DNA from: Symbiodinium natans
Taxonomy: Eukaryota > Sar > Dinophyceae > Suessiales > Symbiodiniaceae
Reading direction: 5' to 3'
Assembly (NCBI GenBank): GCA_905221605.1
Contig: CAJNDS010002712.1
Span: 579,501 to 643,500, forward strand
DNA length: 64,000 nt
In this document: positions 31,161 through 43,056 of the stretch, one piece after another
How the letters are laid out: each line of letters opens with the position of its first letter
How positions within the stretch are numbered: the first letter of the stretch is position 1
Notes under the pieces: model-generated
Seen by the model: only the letters and a program-made list of their open reading frames with translations
Database searches by the model: none
What the model was told of the DNA's origin: nothing
Made by a program: the position numbers and the translations under genes

Positions 31161-31845
31161 GTGCGCCTGCTTCATTGGTCACGGTCTAGGGCCTGGAGTC
31201 TGCAAATCTTAAGAAATTTGTGTTCTGGCCATGGGTGCAACTCCTAACACCCGTGCCAGAGGGGTGCAGGGGCCCGGAAATGAGCCCCGAGCACAGAGTG
31301 CAAGTTGAACATAGCCCCATGTCCACAGTGAACCTTTGCCTCGAGTGTTTAGGCCTCAAGCCATCAATTCTTCCCAAGCCCCCCACGCAGCCTCGGAAAT
31401 GGTTTAAAGATTTTTGTATTGGCTCGTATAGAAGAGGGTAACCAAGAGTAAGTCGAGTCGGAGACCCCTTCCACCCCCAATCAGACTTGGGATTTTGTGG
31501 GGGCCGGGGTGAGGAGTGCCAGCGCTTGGCGGATCGTCTTCGGCAGCCGAGTTCCGAAGAGGAGCCTCAGGTGCGGGATCTAGAGAACACCAACGAAAAG
31601 GGCCTAGGATGCCTCCAGGCTTAGGGTTGGAGCTTTTGTATGAGAAAGCCCTGAAATGAAGCCCAGGGCATACCCTTGAATCCTAATTGAGCCCCCCAAG
31701 CCGCTCCCAACCCCTCTCTAGATCCCCGATGGACTTCACCATCATAACTATGACACCATCAGGTGTCACCCGAAAACTGAAGAAATCGAATGAGTGAAGA
31801 GGGTTTAGGGCTTAGCTTACGGTTTAGGGTTCAGGGTTAGTACCA

Positions 31846-31932
31846 ATCGTCATCATCATCACCATCATCATCATCATTGTCATAATTATCCTGATTATCA
31901 TCATCATTCATCATCATCATCATCATCATCAG
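31846..31932. repeat. ATC microsatellite
   Basis: (ATC)n with interruptions, preceded by TTTAGGG-like units at 31800-31838. Confidence 0.85.
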
Positions 31933-32383
31933 GTCTCTGGGTGAATTGTGGTTCATGACACACGGTGCCGAATAGGACCCTCACCGGGTGAAAGGGAAAA
32001 CAAGACGAAGACGACGGTGAACAAAGGACTTCTACATTTAGAGCTCCAGACAAGATGATGGTTTTTTGGCGGTATTAAGTTTCTCTTTTGCAAGTTGTCT
32101 TTTACAAGTGGTTCCACGTAGGTGTGAAAGACATTCATTATAAAAGGCGTGCGTGAGCGAAGAGAACAAGGGAACGAGTGCAGCGCGCCAGATTGTGAAA
32201 ACGTAGCTTTTAGAACCGTGTTCGCGTTGTTTATCGGCTTTGCTTATCATACCCTAAACCTCAAACCCAAAGAGTTGTGCTGCTTGCGGCGTGGGTGGAG
32301 ATCTAGTCAAGTGACGAGCGCACCGAATCTGCGACTGCTGCGTGCGAGTGTGAGAGTCGAAGCCCTAAGAACAAAAAGTCGCA

Positions 32384-32480
32384 ATGCGGATGGAGGGCGG
32401 TTCGGCTCTACATCCTCCAGCAACCGCCTACCCGGCCTACCCGGCCTACCCCTCACAACATCTTCCGTCGCTGGCCGGCA
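32384..32480 (+). CDS. candidate first exon, Pro/Ala/Tyr-rich
   Basis: ATG at 32384 gives PPATAYPAYPAYPSQHLPSL and reaches a canonical donor GGCA|GTGAGC (32481). The low-complexity start is typical of RNA-binding proteins. A further possible exon ends at AAG|GTGCCG near 32725 (reads ETGINEQLLAINK). Neither joins in phase to the gene at 32999, so they stay separate. Confidence 0.3.
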
Positions 32481-32998
32481 GTGAGCTTGGGGGGCTTATA
32501 GGATTCAGGGTTCCAGGTGTTATTTCGGGGGTGTACGTCTCCTATCAGAGCCACGCAGGAGGGCAAATTCACGAAAGTTCGGGCGGCTGATTTGAGCTGT
32601 GCTGCAAGATATTGATGTCTTGCATTCTCCTGGAGCCCTCCTGGTCCCAGCCTGGAAGGCAGTCTCCGAACCAGCAAGCAGCCCAAGAAACTGGCATCAA
32701 TGAGCAGCTTCTGGCGATCAACAAGGTGCCGGGCGGGGGGGGGGGGGGAGTGGGGCAGAGAACTTGGCAGTCCAGTGGTGCCCCCTTTACTTTTGTTTTT
32801 TGTCGGTTCAAGGTTCCCTTTTAAAGGAACCAACCCCAAAACGGGTACCCTCATTTTAACATGGTCACTGGGATACCAAGGGAAGTGAAGAGAGCAGGGG
32901 CGTCATGCGGTCAAAGAGAGACTATATGCATCTCAGATTCGTCGACTCCGTGCTCATAATTATTGTTTATAGAACACCAACTTACAAGCATTAGCAAC

Positions 32999-34474
32999 AT
33001 GACCCTCCAGTTCTTCGAGGTGCTTCACAGCGAACTGCTGCGCCATCGCCTGCGCGCGGACTCCTTTGAAAAGTGCAACCGCTGGCGTCTCTCCTTTGCC
33101 TGTGAGAAGGCCTACGTCAACCTAAGGGGGTGTTGCTGGAATTTATGAGGCCCTTCTGGCTCAGCCCCTAGGCCCTAAACCTTCAAACCCATTCTAATTT
33201 TCTTCGCGGTTTGCATTCGGGCTTTCTATAGGGCCCGGGGAGGAGAAGCTCTCGGCAGCCTTCGACCGCTTCTTGGAGCTGAGCATCGCACATGCGCGCC
33301 CTGTCCTACTGAGTTCTTCAGTTTTCGAGGTGTGCTCTTAAGGGCTCACCCTTGGCGTACCAACCCATGAGCCTTCAAGACGTTGCTCGCCCTGAAGGGC
33401 CCCGGTGGCCGGAAACGTAACAGAGCTTACATGTGCATGAGCTTACTCAGTTGCCTCAGATGTGAGATGTTAGTTAAGAGGAAAAGAGTGCTGGGTCCGT
33501 TTTTTTCTGGGGCGTTCATTGTGAAGTGAAGGAATTGCCCCATGAATCGAGGTGTGGTGTCGCGGCCACCCGGGTGGTGGTGCTCAGCTCTGGATCTACT
33601 ACTGGCGAGGCAGGGCGAGGGCTTAGCCATCGCTGTTGCACATGCTCTTTGTTAATCTGCCAGGTGGACTTCACCATCACATCGGACCCTCTGGCCGCGT
33701 CCCCGTCCGATGTGATCCAGGCGACCACGCGTCAGAGAATTTCGAACATCACTCCATCAGCTGCTCTGCGATGTGAAAAGTGAATTTGACCGTTTGGTTT
33801 CCTGTAGCTTGAGACTTAGGCAGCGTCAAGATTCTGCGAGATATTCTTTAAATCATTCCAGCTGATCCTTCTGAACGGCTTCTCCCATCGTAGTACGGAG
33901 CATAGAGGGTCGGACGGGACCTTGGACTGCTGTGCAGGAGTTGCGCGCTCAACTGGCAGATCCGTCGTCTCCCTTCCGCACCGGCGCATTTGCAAATTTC
34001 GCCTCGCGCATCCTTCAGCTCAGTGGGGTGCTGCCTTCGCAGCACTGCTTGTGGGCACCCGGTCCAGAGGTCGCCGAGGAGGCAGGGCTGGATACTGTAA
34101 CGGAGAGTCTGGGCAAGCTCAACGAGCTTGCTGAGGTGGCTGGCCACTCGGATGAAGAAAGTGAGGATGAGGACGTTTCAAAGCGGCCAGAGTATTGGGG
34201 CTTGCGGGTCTCAGACCTGTCCGAGTTCCATAGTGCAATTCGCGACGAGCTTGCTGGATATTGCCACGATCACCACATGAAGTTCGAGCATGGACACTGC
34301 ATCCACCTATGCAAGCATGGGGCGAGCTGTCCTTGGGGCGACCATGCCGGCGTGCTGCACGACAAGGCGTGCGCAGGTTCGCAGATGCGCGGAGTCCCGT
34401 TGCTTCCCAACATGCACGCAGAGCTTTGGCGGCACAAATCGTTCGCAAACCTGAACTCCAAGGGCTTTGGTTGA
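32999..34474 (+). CDS. four-exon gene of unknown function with Cys/His cluster
   Basis: Exons 32999-33131, 33232-33329, 33664-33720 and 33938-34474 join in frame (825 nt, 274 residues). Donors are GT (33132), GT (33330) and GC (33721); acceptors are AG|G throughout. The joins read PSDVIQ|ELRAQLADPSSPFR and SSVFE|VDFTITSD. The N-terminal two thirds are helical and soluble, then an acidic linker (DEESEDEDVSK). Near the C-terminus is a Cys/His cluster, CHDHH...HCIHLCKHGASCPWGDH, which resembles a CCCH-type zinc finger (C-x3-C-x5-C-x4-H) but does not have classic spacing. I do not recognise the family; RNA binding is only a guess. The ATG at 32999 is the first in frame, but an upstream exon cannot be excluded because FEG|GTG there could also be an acceptor. 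Confidence 0.55.
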
Positions 34475-34654
34475 TTTAGAGTTTAGGGTCTAGGGAGTCT
34501 AGGGCCTATAGGGTTACAGAGATGAGTGCAACTTCCCAAATCCACAGAGTGGCCCTGCTGTCCACGCATCAACCCTCCCCTCCCCTGCGCTATGTTACCG
34601 GGTGATTTCTCTACGTGACGTCAAATCCAAGCCTGGTTGTGGGATTATTCTGAG

Positions 34655-34716
34655 ACTTCTCCAAGATCACTTTGAAAAGCACTCCCAGGGCAGCGATGAA
34701 CTTGCACGGGACGTAG
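34655..34716 (+). CDS. candidate internal exon
   Basis: An AG at 34653-34654 and the canonical donor GTAG|GTGAGA bound a frame reading LLQDHFEKHSQGSDELARDV. It is helical and charged. The gene is unknown. Confidence 0.35.
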
Positions 34717-34969
34717 GTGAGAGCACGATCTTGAACCCAAATGCAACACTTCGCCGTGCGGGCCCGCAGCAGGAGGTAACCCCCTTAAGTAGAAGAGATG
34801 GAGCTCAGGAAAGAGTGCCCCTGCTGCGATTTCTAAACCCGAAACAAGAATGATTCCGCAAACGGAGCCGGGGCTTGAAGTGTTGAGGTCGTCGCACGCT
34901 ACGTGAAGCCACAGACTCGGCCTCTGGGGACGTCATGGGCCACCATGAAGAGCCTTGGGCAGGTTCAAA

Positions 34970-35150
34970 GGTCAGATATTACATGATATCATATGACATT
35001 ATGATACGGTCACATTTTCATCGTATCATGTTCTCATTTAGGTATTATGCGAGATTCTAGAATTATTAATCTGGTATTATGACCTTAGATGAGTGTTTTT
35101 ATTTGGTGATGTCATATGGTTACTATGACGATGTCATGATGGATCCTCGG
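34970..35150. other. AT-rich stretch
   Basis: ATGATATCAT-like AT-rich sequence with short palindromes. No gene is seen. Confidence 0.4.
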
Positions 35151-35344
35151 GGCTTGTTTCGGGTTTGCTCAAGGGCCTCAAGGGTTTAGGGCTACGGCCT
35201 AATTCGAGGCCTAATTCGAGATTCCCTTTTCACTGGCTATGGGTGGTGGAAAGCTCCGGACCTTGGCCATCTTGGCCAGTAGGGAGTTTTCGTGACCGCC
35301 GCGGCATCTTCAGAAAGCCCAGTGCGCAGCTGAGGTATCCCCAG

Positions 35345-35441
35345 GGACCCTTGGATGCACTGGCAGCACGCCGGGACGGTTCAGTGGATGGCAAAACTTT
35401 GTTCGAGGTCTACGAAGAAGTATCAAGCAAGATTAAGAGAG
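35345..35441 (+). CDS. candidate internal exon
   Basis: The acceptor CCCCAG|G and donor AGAG|GTCAGC bound a frame reading GPLDALAARRDGSVDGKTLF then EVYEEVSSKIKR. An alternative donor GAG|GTCTAC lies at 35408. It resembles EF-hand text loosely but does not fit the loop spacing. Confidence 0.35.
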
Positions 35442-35985
35442 GTCAGCAATGACAGGAATGTGTTCCTCGGGTGTCGATTTTCGTTGCATTCCGCTTGTAG
35501 GTGTTGCCACTACTGTGGCCCGAGCTTTGCACGGCCTCAAGTGTTCGAAGTGTTCGGCGCGTGAGGACTTCGCATCACTCACTTCGTGACCCACACCTGG
35601 GAGGAGTCTGCAGCCGCGTGAACTGTAGGCTCTACGCCAGAATGGGCATGTGCCCTGCAGTGCTTTGTGAGCGTCAACTTGGCAAATGGCAAGAACGTTT
35701 TTGGTTTGGGGTTTTGCTGGTGTGTGGGTGCAACTGCAGTTCGCCTTAACATGTTTCAGTTGGTCGCCTAGGCGTTTGGCTTGCTGGCACTTTGGAATTC
35801 TCGTGCCCCAAGCTCCCAACAAAACAGGTTGGACTCGATTCCCTCTGTGCAGTGTTTTGTGCTGTAAGTCACTGCTCGAACCTGTTTTCCTGCAACCCAA
35901 GCTAGAGCCCGTAAACCTCTACACCCGTAAGCGCAAGACTCCTAAACCCTAAGCCCTGAACCCTAAACAAAACCCTAAACAAGAG

Positions 35986-36057
35986 GAGCTCTTTTCCGAC
36001 TTTGTGGGGAGCTTGGAGGCAGCTTTGAGCCCGGACAACGTGGCCCTGCGCGTTTAC
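35986..36057 (+). CDS. candidate internal exon flanked by telomere-like repeats
   Basis: The acceptor AAGAG|G is directly preceded by CCCTAAAC units. The 24-codon frame reads ELFSDFVGSLEAALSPDNVA then LRVY. The donor is GTTTAC (36052) or GA (36058), and AACCCCTAAACCCC follows. It is a clear example of a coding-like segment embedded in telomere-like repeat. Confidence 0.4.
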
Positions 36058-36969
36058 GAACCCCTAAACCCCTGAACCCTAAATCCGGCAAGGGCTTCTT
36101 GTTTCGTGGCTGAGGTCGTTTCGGGTTGATCTCCCAAATCCGTAAACCTTCACCGGAAAACTTGCACCCTGGGCAGGCAAGATCAAGCTTTGAGAGATGG
36201 AGCCCTAAAACCCTAAACCCTAAATAACCCTATCGCCTTTGTACCCAAACCCTTGCCCGACTGACACCCCTGAATGCCATCCCTGCCTTCTTGCGCGGTC
36301 ACCCCGCCCCAAGTCAAGAGAGCTAAGGAGGTCCGAGGTAGGGATGGACCCCCCATCCCTAATCCCGAAACCCTGATTCTCAACTGGGGGTGCTTTCTGA
36401 GAGACGAAGCCGACTGAGGTGGTTTGGGTTTGCAGCCTCGCATTGAATCAGTGGCTTGCCAGACTTGTTGCAGCAGGGATTAGGGTCCAACTAGGGTTTG
36501 AGGATGCATGCAGTCTTCAGGAGTTGTTTCATATTTGTCTGTAAGTTTATGCCGGCAGCACGGAAGCCGGCACGCCGGGTCAGCAGCAACTTGTCCATCG
36601 CACGAAGTCCAGCCAGGCATGGTCCTCGTCAGGCAGTCATGTAACTGCAAGTCTTGCTTGCCTGAGGAATGCCGACATCACCCAGATGTTAGATGTGGAG
36701 CTTTTGAAGCTGCTCGCCTCCAAACCCTAAACACTAGAAACCCTCAACCCGTGCTTTGCTTTGGGTACAGCGGTACAGCACATGCCGACGTGCGAAGCCC
36801 ACATCGACGCTTCTGTTTTACTCCTCAAACATGGGTACCCCTTTGCTACCCTACAACAAAATACTCCGCAGGAACCCCCCCCCCCCTCCACAAAGAGTAC
36901 CCCTGTTGGCGGAACCCCCCCTAAAATCCTTAAAAAGTCAGAACGCCTCGCTGAGGTCTCCCTTTGCAG

Positions 36970-37020
36970 TTGCGCTGCGCAGAGCTTCGCGGCAGCTGGT
37001 TCTGCTGGATCGGAGCCTTG
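36970..37020 (+). CDS. candidate coiled-coil mini-exon (51 nt)
   Basis: TTTGCAG acceptor and CTTG|GTAGAT donor; the frame reads ALRRASRQLVLLDRSL, with phase 1 at both ends. Confidence 0.35.
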
Positions 37021-37024
37021 GTAG

Positions 37025-37865
37025 ATATTTTTTTACTACCATATCATTTTTTGATAGCATTTTGCTGATTTCTTGCAATGTCACTTTATACTGTTACTGC
37101 GCCATCATATGAGTATACGATTATGTGAGTTAGATTGGGAGGAACGTTCGTCAAGGTGGCGACTGCACTGCTGTTGCGCAGGCATAGGCTGCTAATGCTG
37201 CGTGTCTATCACAACAGCATACTTGGCGACTCTGGAAATCGTCATGGCTGCACTTTGTGCTGCGTTTACTTCAGAAGTACGTTTCTTTTCTTCAGGCCGT
37301 TCAGCATCCTGTGTAAGTACAGCAGCCGGTTTGCTTTGAGTCTTGCTCCCGCGGCTATCGAGATGTGCTTTGCTCACTGTGGGTCCACCACTAGACTTAC
37401 GACACCCAGTCAGTCCCAAATCTTAAAGCGCTTCCTTACAACCATCCTTTGCCTCAAGCCTTCGGGGTCCTTGCTTCACTTGGCTTCGGCCCTTGGCCCT
37501 TGAGAGGGCGGGAGGGTGGGCGAAGCGAACTGGGGGCACAGCTGTATAGCATAGGTTTTGCGCATTGACGCTGCAAGGTTTTATTGTTTTTTTGGAGGGG
37601 GAAGCCTTTTTGTGAGGTCAGCGCCCCAAAACGCCCAAGCACCACTCGAGCGCCCTACTCTACCCTAAACTATCAGAGCCCAAGCGCGCCCTGGAACCGA
37701 GGGACTTGAAGGTCCCCACCAGGTCTTGGTGTGCCTACGAGCTTCTTGGAGACAGTTTAAGGGGTTGCTTCCGGTTTAGGGCTCTTCTCGCAGGGCATAG
37801 GGTCAAAAGGGTTTAGGGATAGCATGCCCGTGGTTCCCTGAACTCCGGGGAGGTTGATGTGGCTT
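37025..37865. other. stretch without a supported gene
   Basis: A 122-codon + frame (37135-37503) is open but without a recognisable domain. TTTAGGG-like units occur at 37770-37820. Confidence 0.4.
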
Positions 37866-37869
37866 GAAG

Positions 37870-38365
37870 GCAACCTACGTAGACGCGCCCTCGACCTTCG
37901 AGGCAATGTCTCATGTTGCAGTTCACATGGAAGCTGGTAAAAGCGACGAGCTTCGCCGTGACATGACCATTCGACGTGAAGTCACCTGCCAGACTGAAGC
38001 TGACGTGGTTACACGACTGCAGCTTTGGGGACGTTATTCAGAGAGAGGAAAAGCTTGCGCAGTACATTATGAAGATTGATGAGGAGATGCAAGCGCGAGT
38101 ATCTCGTTTGGAGTGTTCGCATCATAAACTGGAGTTGGGGCCGGGTTTGGTCCGTGCACCTCCACCACTACTTTGGCAACCCCGTTCTGGTGGCGCATGC
38201 TCTTCAAAAGGTGTTATGTCGGCCAATGGGAACGCGTGCTGGTGACGACGAGGCTGCCATGCCGCATTCCGAAGGGTGTACATTGCCCACAAGACACAAT
38301 AGGGTGAGGATTGCAATTCCTTGCGCGACTTGCGAGAGCAACACGCCGCGCAGACAAGAGCCCTG
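37870..38365 (+). pseudogene. coding-like region in three successive frames
   Basis: After GAAG|G at 37869 one frame reads EAGKSDELRRDMTIRREVTC (to about 38060). A second frame reads VIQREEKLAQYIMKIDEEMQ (38030-38150). A third reads HHYFGNPVLVAHALQK and goes on to 38364. The changes of frame occur without obvious intron borders, so this may be a decayed gene or element with indels; unresolved short introns are the alternative. No family is recognised. Confidence 0.35.
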
Positions 38366-38784
38366 AAACTTCAACGGCAACAGAGACAGGACACATTGCA
38401 CGTTCCTAGCATGCCCCAGAGTGATCTTGCCTGATCTTGCCTCTATATGAACGTCATCAAAGGTCTCCTGGTTGAAAAAGGGGTGAAAAGGATTGGTTTG
38501 GCGTTGTATGTTAAGGGACTTTTTTGACATGTTCTCGTTTCGCAGCTGTTGGTGCGGGAGGTTGGTTGGTTCGGCAAACTCAAGTAACTCTTGCTTTTCG
38601 TGGGAGTTAGGGTGAGCCATGAGCAATCGTTCAAAAAAAGCTGCCTGTGCTGTTCGGAAGTGCTTGGGGAATGACCTGGCCCTTCAAATGGAGATCGCCG
38701 ATCGCGTACCGCATAACTACCCGAAGCTGCCAAAAACAACCAAAGGCAAAGGGCCAAAGCAGTCTGACCAGCCATCCAAGCAAG

Positions 38785-38880
38785 GCTCGCAATTGCGACG
38801 AAGTTTGCCATGCCCACGTTTCTTTGGCCTCATCCCGAGTCGGATGTGGAGCACCTCAAAGGATGCCTGGCTATCACCAG
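38785..38880 (+). CDS. candidate internal exon
   Basis: After GCAAG|G a frame reads AIATKFAMPTFLWPHPESDV then EHLKGCLAITSNQ. It differs from the longer ATG-started frame at 38619-39011, which I think is a shadow. The donor is not clear. Telomere-like CCCTAAACCC follows at 38904. Confidence 0.35.
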
Positions 38881-39033
38881 CAATCAGCCCATGTCACCAC
38901 AAAACCCTAAACCCTTTTTCTTATATTGGTTTGTGGTCTGTTTCAGTAGGGTTTTTGTTTTGTAGGGGGTTCTTAATCGGGTACCTAGGGGCTATATTCC
39001 GGCCTTTCTAACCTAAACCCTATGCCAAGGGGA

Positions 39034-39128
39034 TCATCCGATTAAATTGGAACGATACAGAGAAGATTAGCATGGCCCCTGTGCAAGGATGACACACACA
39101 CACACACAAATCGAGAAGTGTACCAAGA
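39034..39128 (+). ncRNA. U6 snRNA-like sequence with expanded CA tract
   Basis: CATCCGATTAAATTGGAACG and the following bases to GGATGACAC match the invariant centre of U6 snRNA. The ACAGAGA box (39057-39063) and the AGC triad (39069-39071) are intact. U6 normally has only one or two AC repeats after GATGACAC; here AC is repeated about eight times (39091-39108) before AAATCGAGAAGTG. The 5' stem-loop cannot be recognised (CCCTAAACCC-like DNA ends just before it) and there is no terminal T run after the 3' end. It is probably a U6-derived pseudogene, although a divergent active gene is not excluded. U6 forms the catalytic core of the spliceosome. Confidence 0.7.
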
Positions 39129-39204
39129 AGGCAAGAAAAACAAGGCGTGAAGACACATTCGCGTGCTATACGGTATTTTCAATAATGTACAACTTGGTTG
39201 GATC

Positions 39205-39362
39205 GTGACGTATATATATATATATATGCATATATACATCACTATATATAAATATAAATATAAATATAAATATAAATATAAATATAAATATAAGTATAAA
39301 TATAAATATAAATATAAGTATACATACATACAGATATATATATATATATATATATTTATTTA
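39205..39362. repeat. TA and TATAAA microsatellites
   Basis: A TA run (39213-39230), a long (AATATA)n array (39247-39325) and a second TA run (39335-39356). Tyr/Leu/Lys-rich frames here are artefacts. Confidence 0.9.
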
Positions 39363-39369
39363 TTTACAC

Positions 39370-41790
39370 TTGCATACATAGATGTGCATGCATAGCCGCC
39401 GAAAAAGCTGTCCAGTACTGCGAGATGGGTCGCCCAACAAACGGAGATCGGGCAGCATGTGAATGGGTGAGATGCGTAAGGAAAGATCAAGTCGCTTGAC
39501 TTGCGCGATGCAGTTGCCAGTAAGAAAGAGGACGAGGAGCACTGCGAGGGTTGTTGTGCCATAGTGACCGCGCACACGGCATTGATGGATCTATCCAGAC
39601 AAGACCGCCAAGCTATTCCGGATTGGAGGGTCCACTAGCCAGACAAATTTTCCGGGCCTTCTCGGGATATCTTGTGCCTTGAACTAAACCCTAAACCCCT
39701 CCTCTTAGAATCCAGAGACCGGCATCCCAAAGTCTCCGTCTGCCAAGAACTGCCGTTCGCGTTTCCAACACACAGTGAATGCAGGAGCGGATTCGCCAGG
39801 AAATCGAGAGCTCCGAAGGCGAGGGCAGGATGTGGGCTGACGTGGCGTGGGTTCGTTACACAAAGATATGATTCTACAATAGTAGAACATCATGTATTAA
39901 CATAGCTTTCCTATGTGTTTGTATTTGTGTATCTTGTGTTTACATTCTACATTTTACGACTTGATACAATATTATATGGAATAGAACGACTGTTATTGTT
40001 ATCCGATCATAGGAATATGCATGAATCTTCAGATATATATATATATATAAATACACCACCTAAGCCCTTCTAGACCCTCCCGAAACCATCCGCCGACTTG
40101 TACACCAGTGAGATGAGAGTTGGCGACTGGGCACCCCAAAACAGACCTCCCTCAGCTGGGAAGGCTACGACAAGCTTAACTCCCGCTTCCGCTGCATCAT
40201 GGCCCCTTGGGTTTAGGGATGGAGGGGCTTTCGAGTTTAGAAACTTTAGGGCTTGTGGTGTAGGGGCTTTGGGTGCTACGCTGGGTTTCCTGATTCGGGG
40301 GGGGTTTCAGGAAAGCCAAGGGCCCAGGTTCCTCCACTGCAGCACCCTTGGAGATTGGTTGTGTTTGTTTTTTGATGGTGTAGATCGCACGTATCTGTTT
40401 CGAAAACTTTTTGTTGTTTAGTTCTCAAGATCATGAAGTCTTCGTTCCAACATCCCAGCAACTGAAAAACAACATCCTACCAGAACAGCACCCTCTAAAA
40501 TGTCACGATTTCGTAGTCGCCCGAGTCTGAAGTCCAGTCAAGAAAGGCCCAGCTAAACTCCAAATGCAAAACCAACTGAAATCCCTTGTGCTCCTTGAAC
40601 CCTCGAAACGTAAACCCAGATGTCGCAGTGCCACAGAAACTATGGCCCAGGAGCTTACCCTGAACTTCTACTCGAACGCCATGGCCAAGGCCGGATGAGC
40701 ATGGGCTTTCAGGGCTTTCAGGGGATGTCTTTTTGGGGATTTGTGGGTGGCACGTCAGGAGCTCAGTTCCGGGCTCAAAATGGAGAGGAGGTCTCGGGCT
40801 CAGGGGTTTAGAGGTTGTTGTGTAGGGTTCAGAAGTCGCTTGAGGGTGTGCGAACCTCAGGTTGAGGTAAGTTGCTCATGCTACATATTTTATCAGGATG
40901 TTGATCTGCAGTTAGGCTGTCGGGTTGAAAAAACTTTGTCTGCGAGGTTGCCAGCCTCACGCAGCAGATTGCGGAGGCAGTAGCCGAGAAGGATCCGTCG
41001 AAGGAGGCTCCTTGTTTCAGCCGCATTGACGCGAGTCTCAAAGAGAGAAATTTTAAGATGTGTTTGCTTTGGTTTCTGCTGCAGTCCCGTCGCCTTTGCG
41101 ATGGTTCAATCAGGATTGGGTTTCGCTGGTGTTGAGGGCGTGCAGCGTTTGTTGCTAAAAGCTTTCGTGGTGTATGAACCAAGTTTGCAGCAGGATGCAG
41201 CAGGTCTCCGGTTCACAAGTGTCCACGGCCCATCATTCGGAGTGCATGCCGAGCACACCCTGGGGGGGTGTTGGGGGCGGGGAGGCGGGCTTGTGGTGTG
41301 TGCAGGCAGGGCGCCAGAATAAATAGCAGTTGTCGATGGCGCGCCATTGGGGGCCCAGACCACTGCGCTTGCGCATCTTAACGCCGTGCCTGCCAACGTT
41401 GTTTGCCGTTGGCAGTCAAAAATCTTGAATAATGATGCTTCCAGATTCTCGAAACTGGCCTACTTTCGGAAATGCTGGCAGGCACAATGATTTCTGAAAG
41501 TGCCGCGTCATCGACAACTGCCACGTATTCTGACATGCCCTGCAATCGACCCGAAAGTGAGAGCCTCGAAAAAAGCATTGTCGTCGTTGTTGTCGTCGCC
41601 GCTGCTGTATTTGTATTCTCTTCTACATTACGTGTATTTTATATTTTCCAATTCCAAATACCATCATCTTTTCCAGCAGCATCGTTGCAGCAAAACCCTA
41701 AACCCTGATTCCTAAACCCAAAACCCTACACCCTGAACCCTAAACCCCAAACCCTAAACCCTAAACCCTAACCCCTGTAACCCCTAAACC
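39370..41790. other. stretch without a supported gene
   Basis: AT-rich at 39880-40060. Several 60-100 codon frames are open on both strands, none with a recognisable domain. A CCCTAAA-type array lies at 41692-41785. Confidence 0.45.
41692..41785 (-). repeat. degenerate CCCTAAA array
   Basis: About ten imperfect CCCTAAA units, directly upstream of the candidate exon at 41797. Confidence 0.85.
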
Positions 41791-41796
41791 TTCCAG

Positions 41797-41847
41797 AGGC
41801 CGCGCTGAGAGCAGCCAGAGCTGCGGAGCTGCGGCGTCTTGAGGCCG
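41797..41847 (+). CDS. candidate coiled-coil mini-exon (51 nt)
   Basis: The TTCCAG acceptor and GCCG|GTGTTT donor bound a frame reading ALRAARAAELRRLEA, phase 1 to phase 1. It is the same length and phase as the exon at 36970. It follows a telomere-like array that would form the intron end. Confidence 0.4.
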
Positions 41848-42502
41848 GTGTTTCTTGGGCTTTGGTGTTTGGGGCTCAGATGTCTATAGGGTATAATACC
41901 GTTTGGGGGTTATATAGGGCATATCGTTTTTGCCGTGTTCATAGGGGCTTATAGGGTTGTTAGAGTTTGTCGGGCGCCTGGCGTTTATAGGCGATTAGGG
42001 TGTTGGGGGGCTTCAGTGTTTGGAGCTCAGGTACAGGTAGGCTTTAGAGCGTTCGGGTTGCTGTTTGGGGGTTTCATCGCGTCGTCCGGATGCTGAGGGG
42101 CTTCGGGGCTGGAGGATGGGGGGGGTGTTGCGGCGGTCCATTGTCCGAGACGTTCTCTTGCGTTCCTGCAAGTCTAGTGCCGACTCCGACGCCTTTCACG
42201 AACTCCCACCTACGGGCGCTCAGCTAGCGCTCAAAAAAAGCTCCGATTCAGCTCCCTGGCTTCGGGTTGAAGAGGTATAAGGGCCTTTGCTTACCGCATT
42301 TGAGCGCGAAAGAGAACCCAGCCCTCAAGCCGAGATTTCCACCAAACCCAACACCCGAGGCTCCCGAAGCCCCAAAATCCCTCGCCGGCAAAACCCTGCT
42401 GAGCCTTGCAGCGTTTAGGTCGATGTAGGTCTGCAAAAAACTGTGTAATCATAGGGTTTGCAGTGATATTCGCAGCTTATTAGCCCCAAAGTTCGCACCG
42501 AG

Positions 42503-42582
42503 GCCTCGCACGGCGCAGAGCAGCGCGCGGCGCTCCTGGCGGGCCGCTGCCGACAGCTGGAGGAGGCGGGAGGAAGCCGGGC
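42503..42582 (+). CDS. candidate coiled-coil exon
   Basis: After ACCGAG|G a frame reads ASHGAEQRAALLAGRCRQLE then EAGGSR, with a possible GC donor (CGG|GCTCTC). Another frame is also open; moderate to low confidence. Confidence 0.3.
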
Positions 42583-43018
42583 TCTCTGTCGGGGCTTTGG
42601 GGGGTTTTAGGGTGGAGTGGGGCTTAGGAGGGTTCAGGGCGAGTCCAGCCATACAGAAGGGCTTTGTCAGGGTTTTTTTGGGGTTGGGCTTTGAGGGCGT
42701 TGGGGTTAGGATGTAGTTCTGATGTCTAGATGTTTGGTTGCGTGCGACTGACGTGGCCTTGAAGCTTTGAAACATCTTGAGCTTTGCCTCGTGGTCGTCT
42801 CCGTGGCTTTGATGCAAGGTAAAGTTCAGCTGGAATCTCCCAAGCCAAAGTGGATTCTTGGTGAAACCACGGCTTGACTACAAATCTACAAACACTTACT
42901 TGCCTGGAGGGCTTTCAGCCCTCCAAGCCCTCCCTCCCCTCCCCACCGGCCAACCTGTGCGCTCCCGAGACCTAATGCCATACAACAACTATTCCTTTAA
43001 CCACGCTGGAACATTACA

Positions 43019-43056
43019 TTTAGGGTTTAGGGTTTAGGGTTAGTTTAGGGTTTTGG
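43019..43056 (+). repeat. interstitial TTTAGGG array
   Basis: Three to four tandem units, followed by TTTTGGG variants. Confidence 0.85.

Noticed and set aside
39042-39356. Tyr/Leu/Lys-rich frames in the TATAAA repeat
   Set aside because: Pure microsatellite translations.
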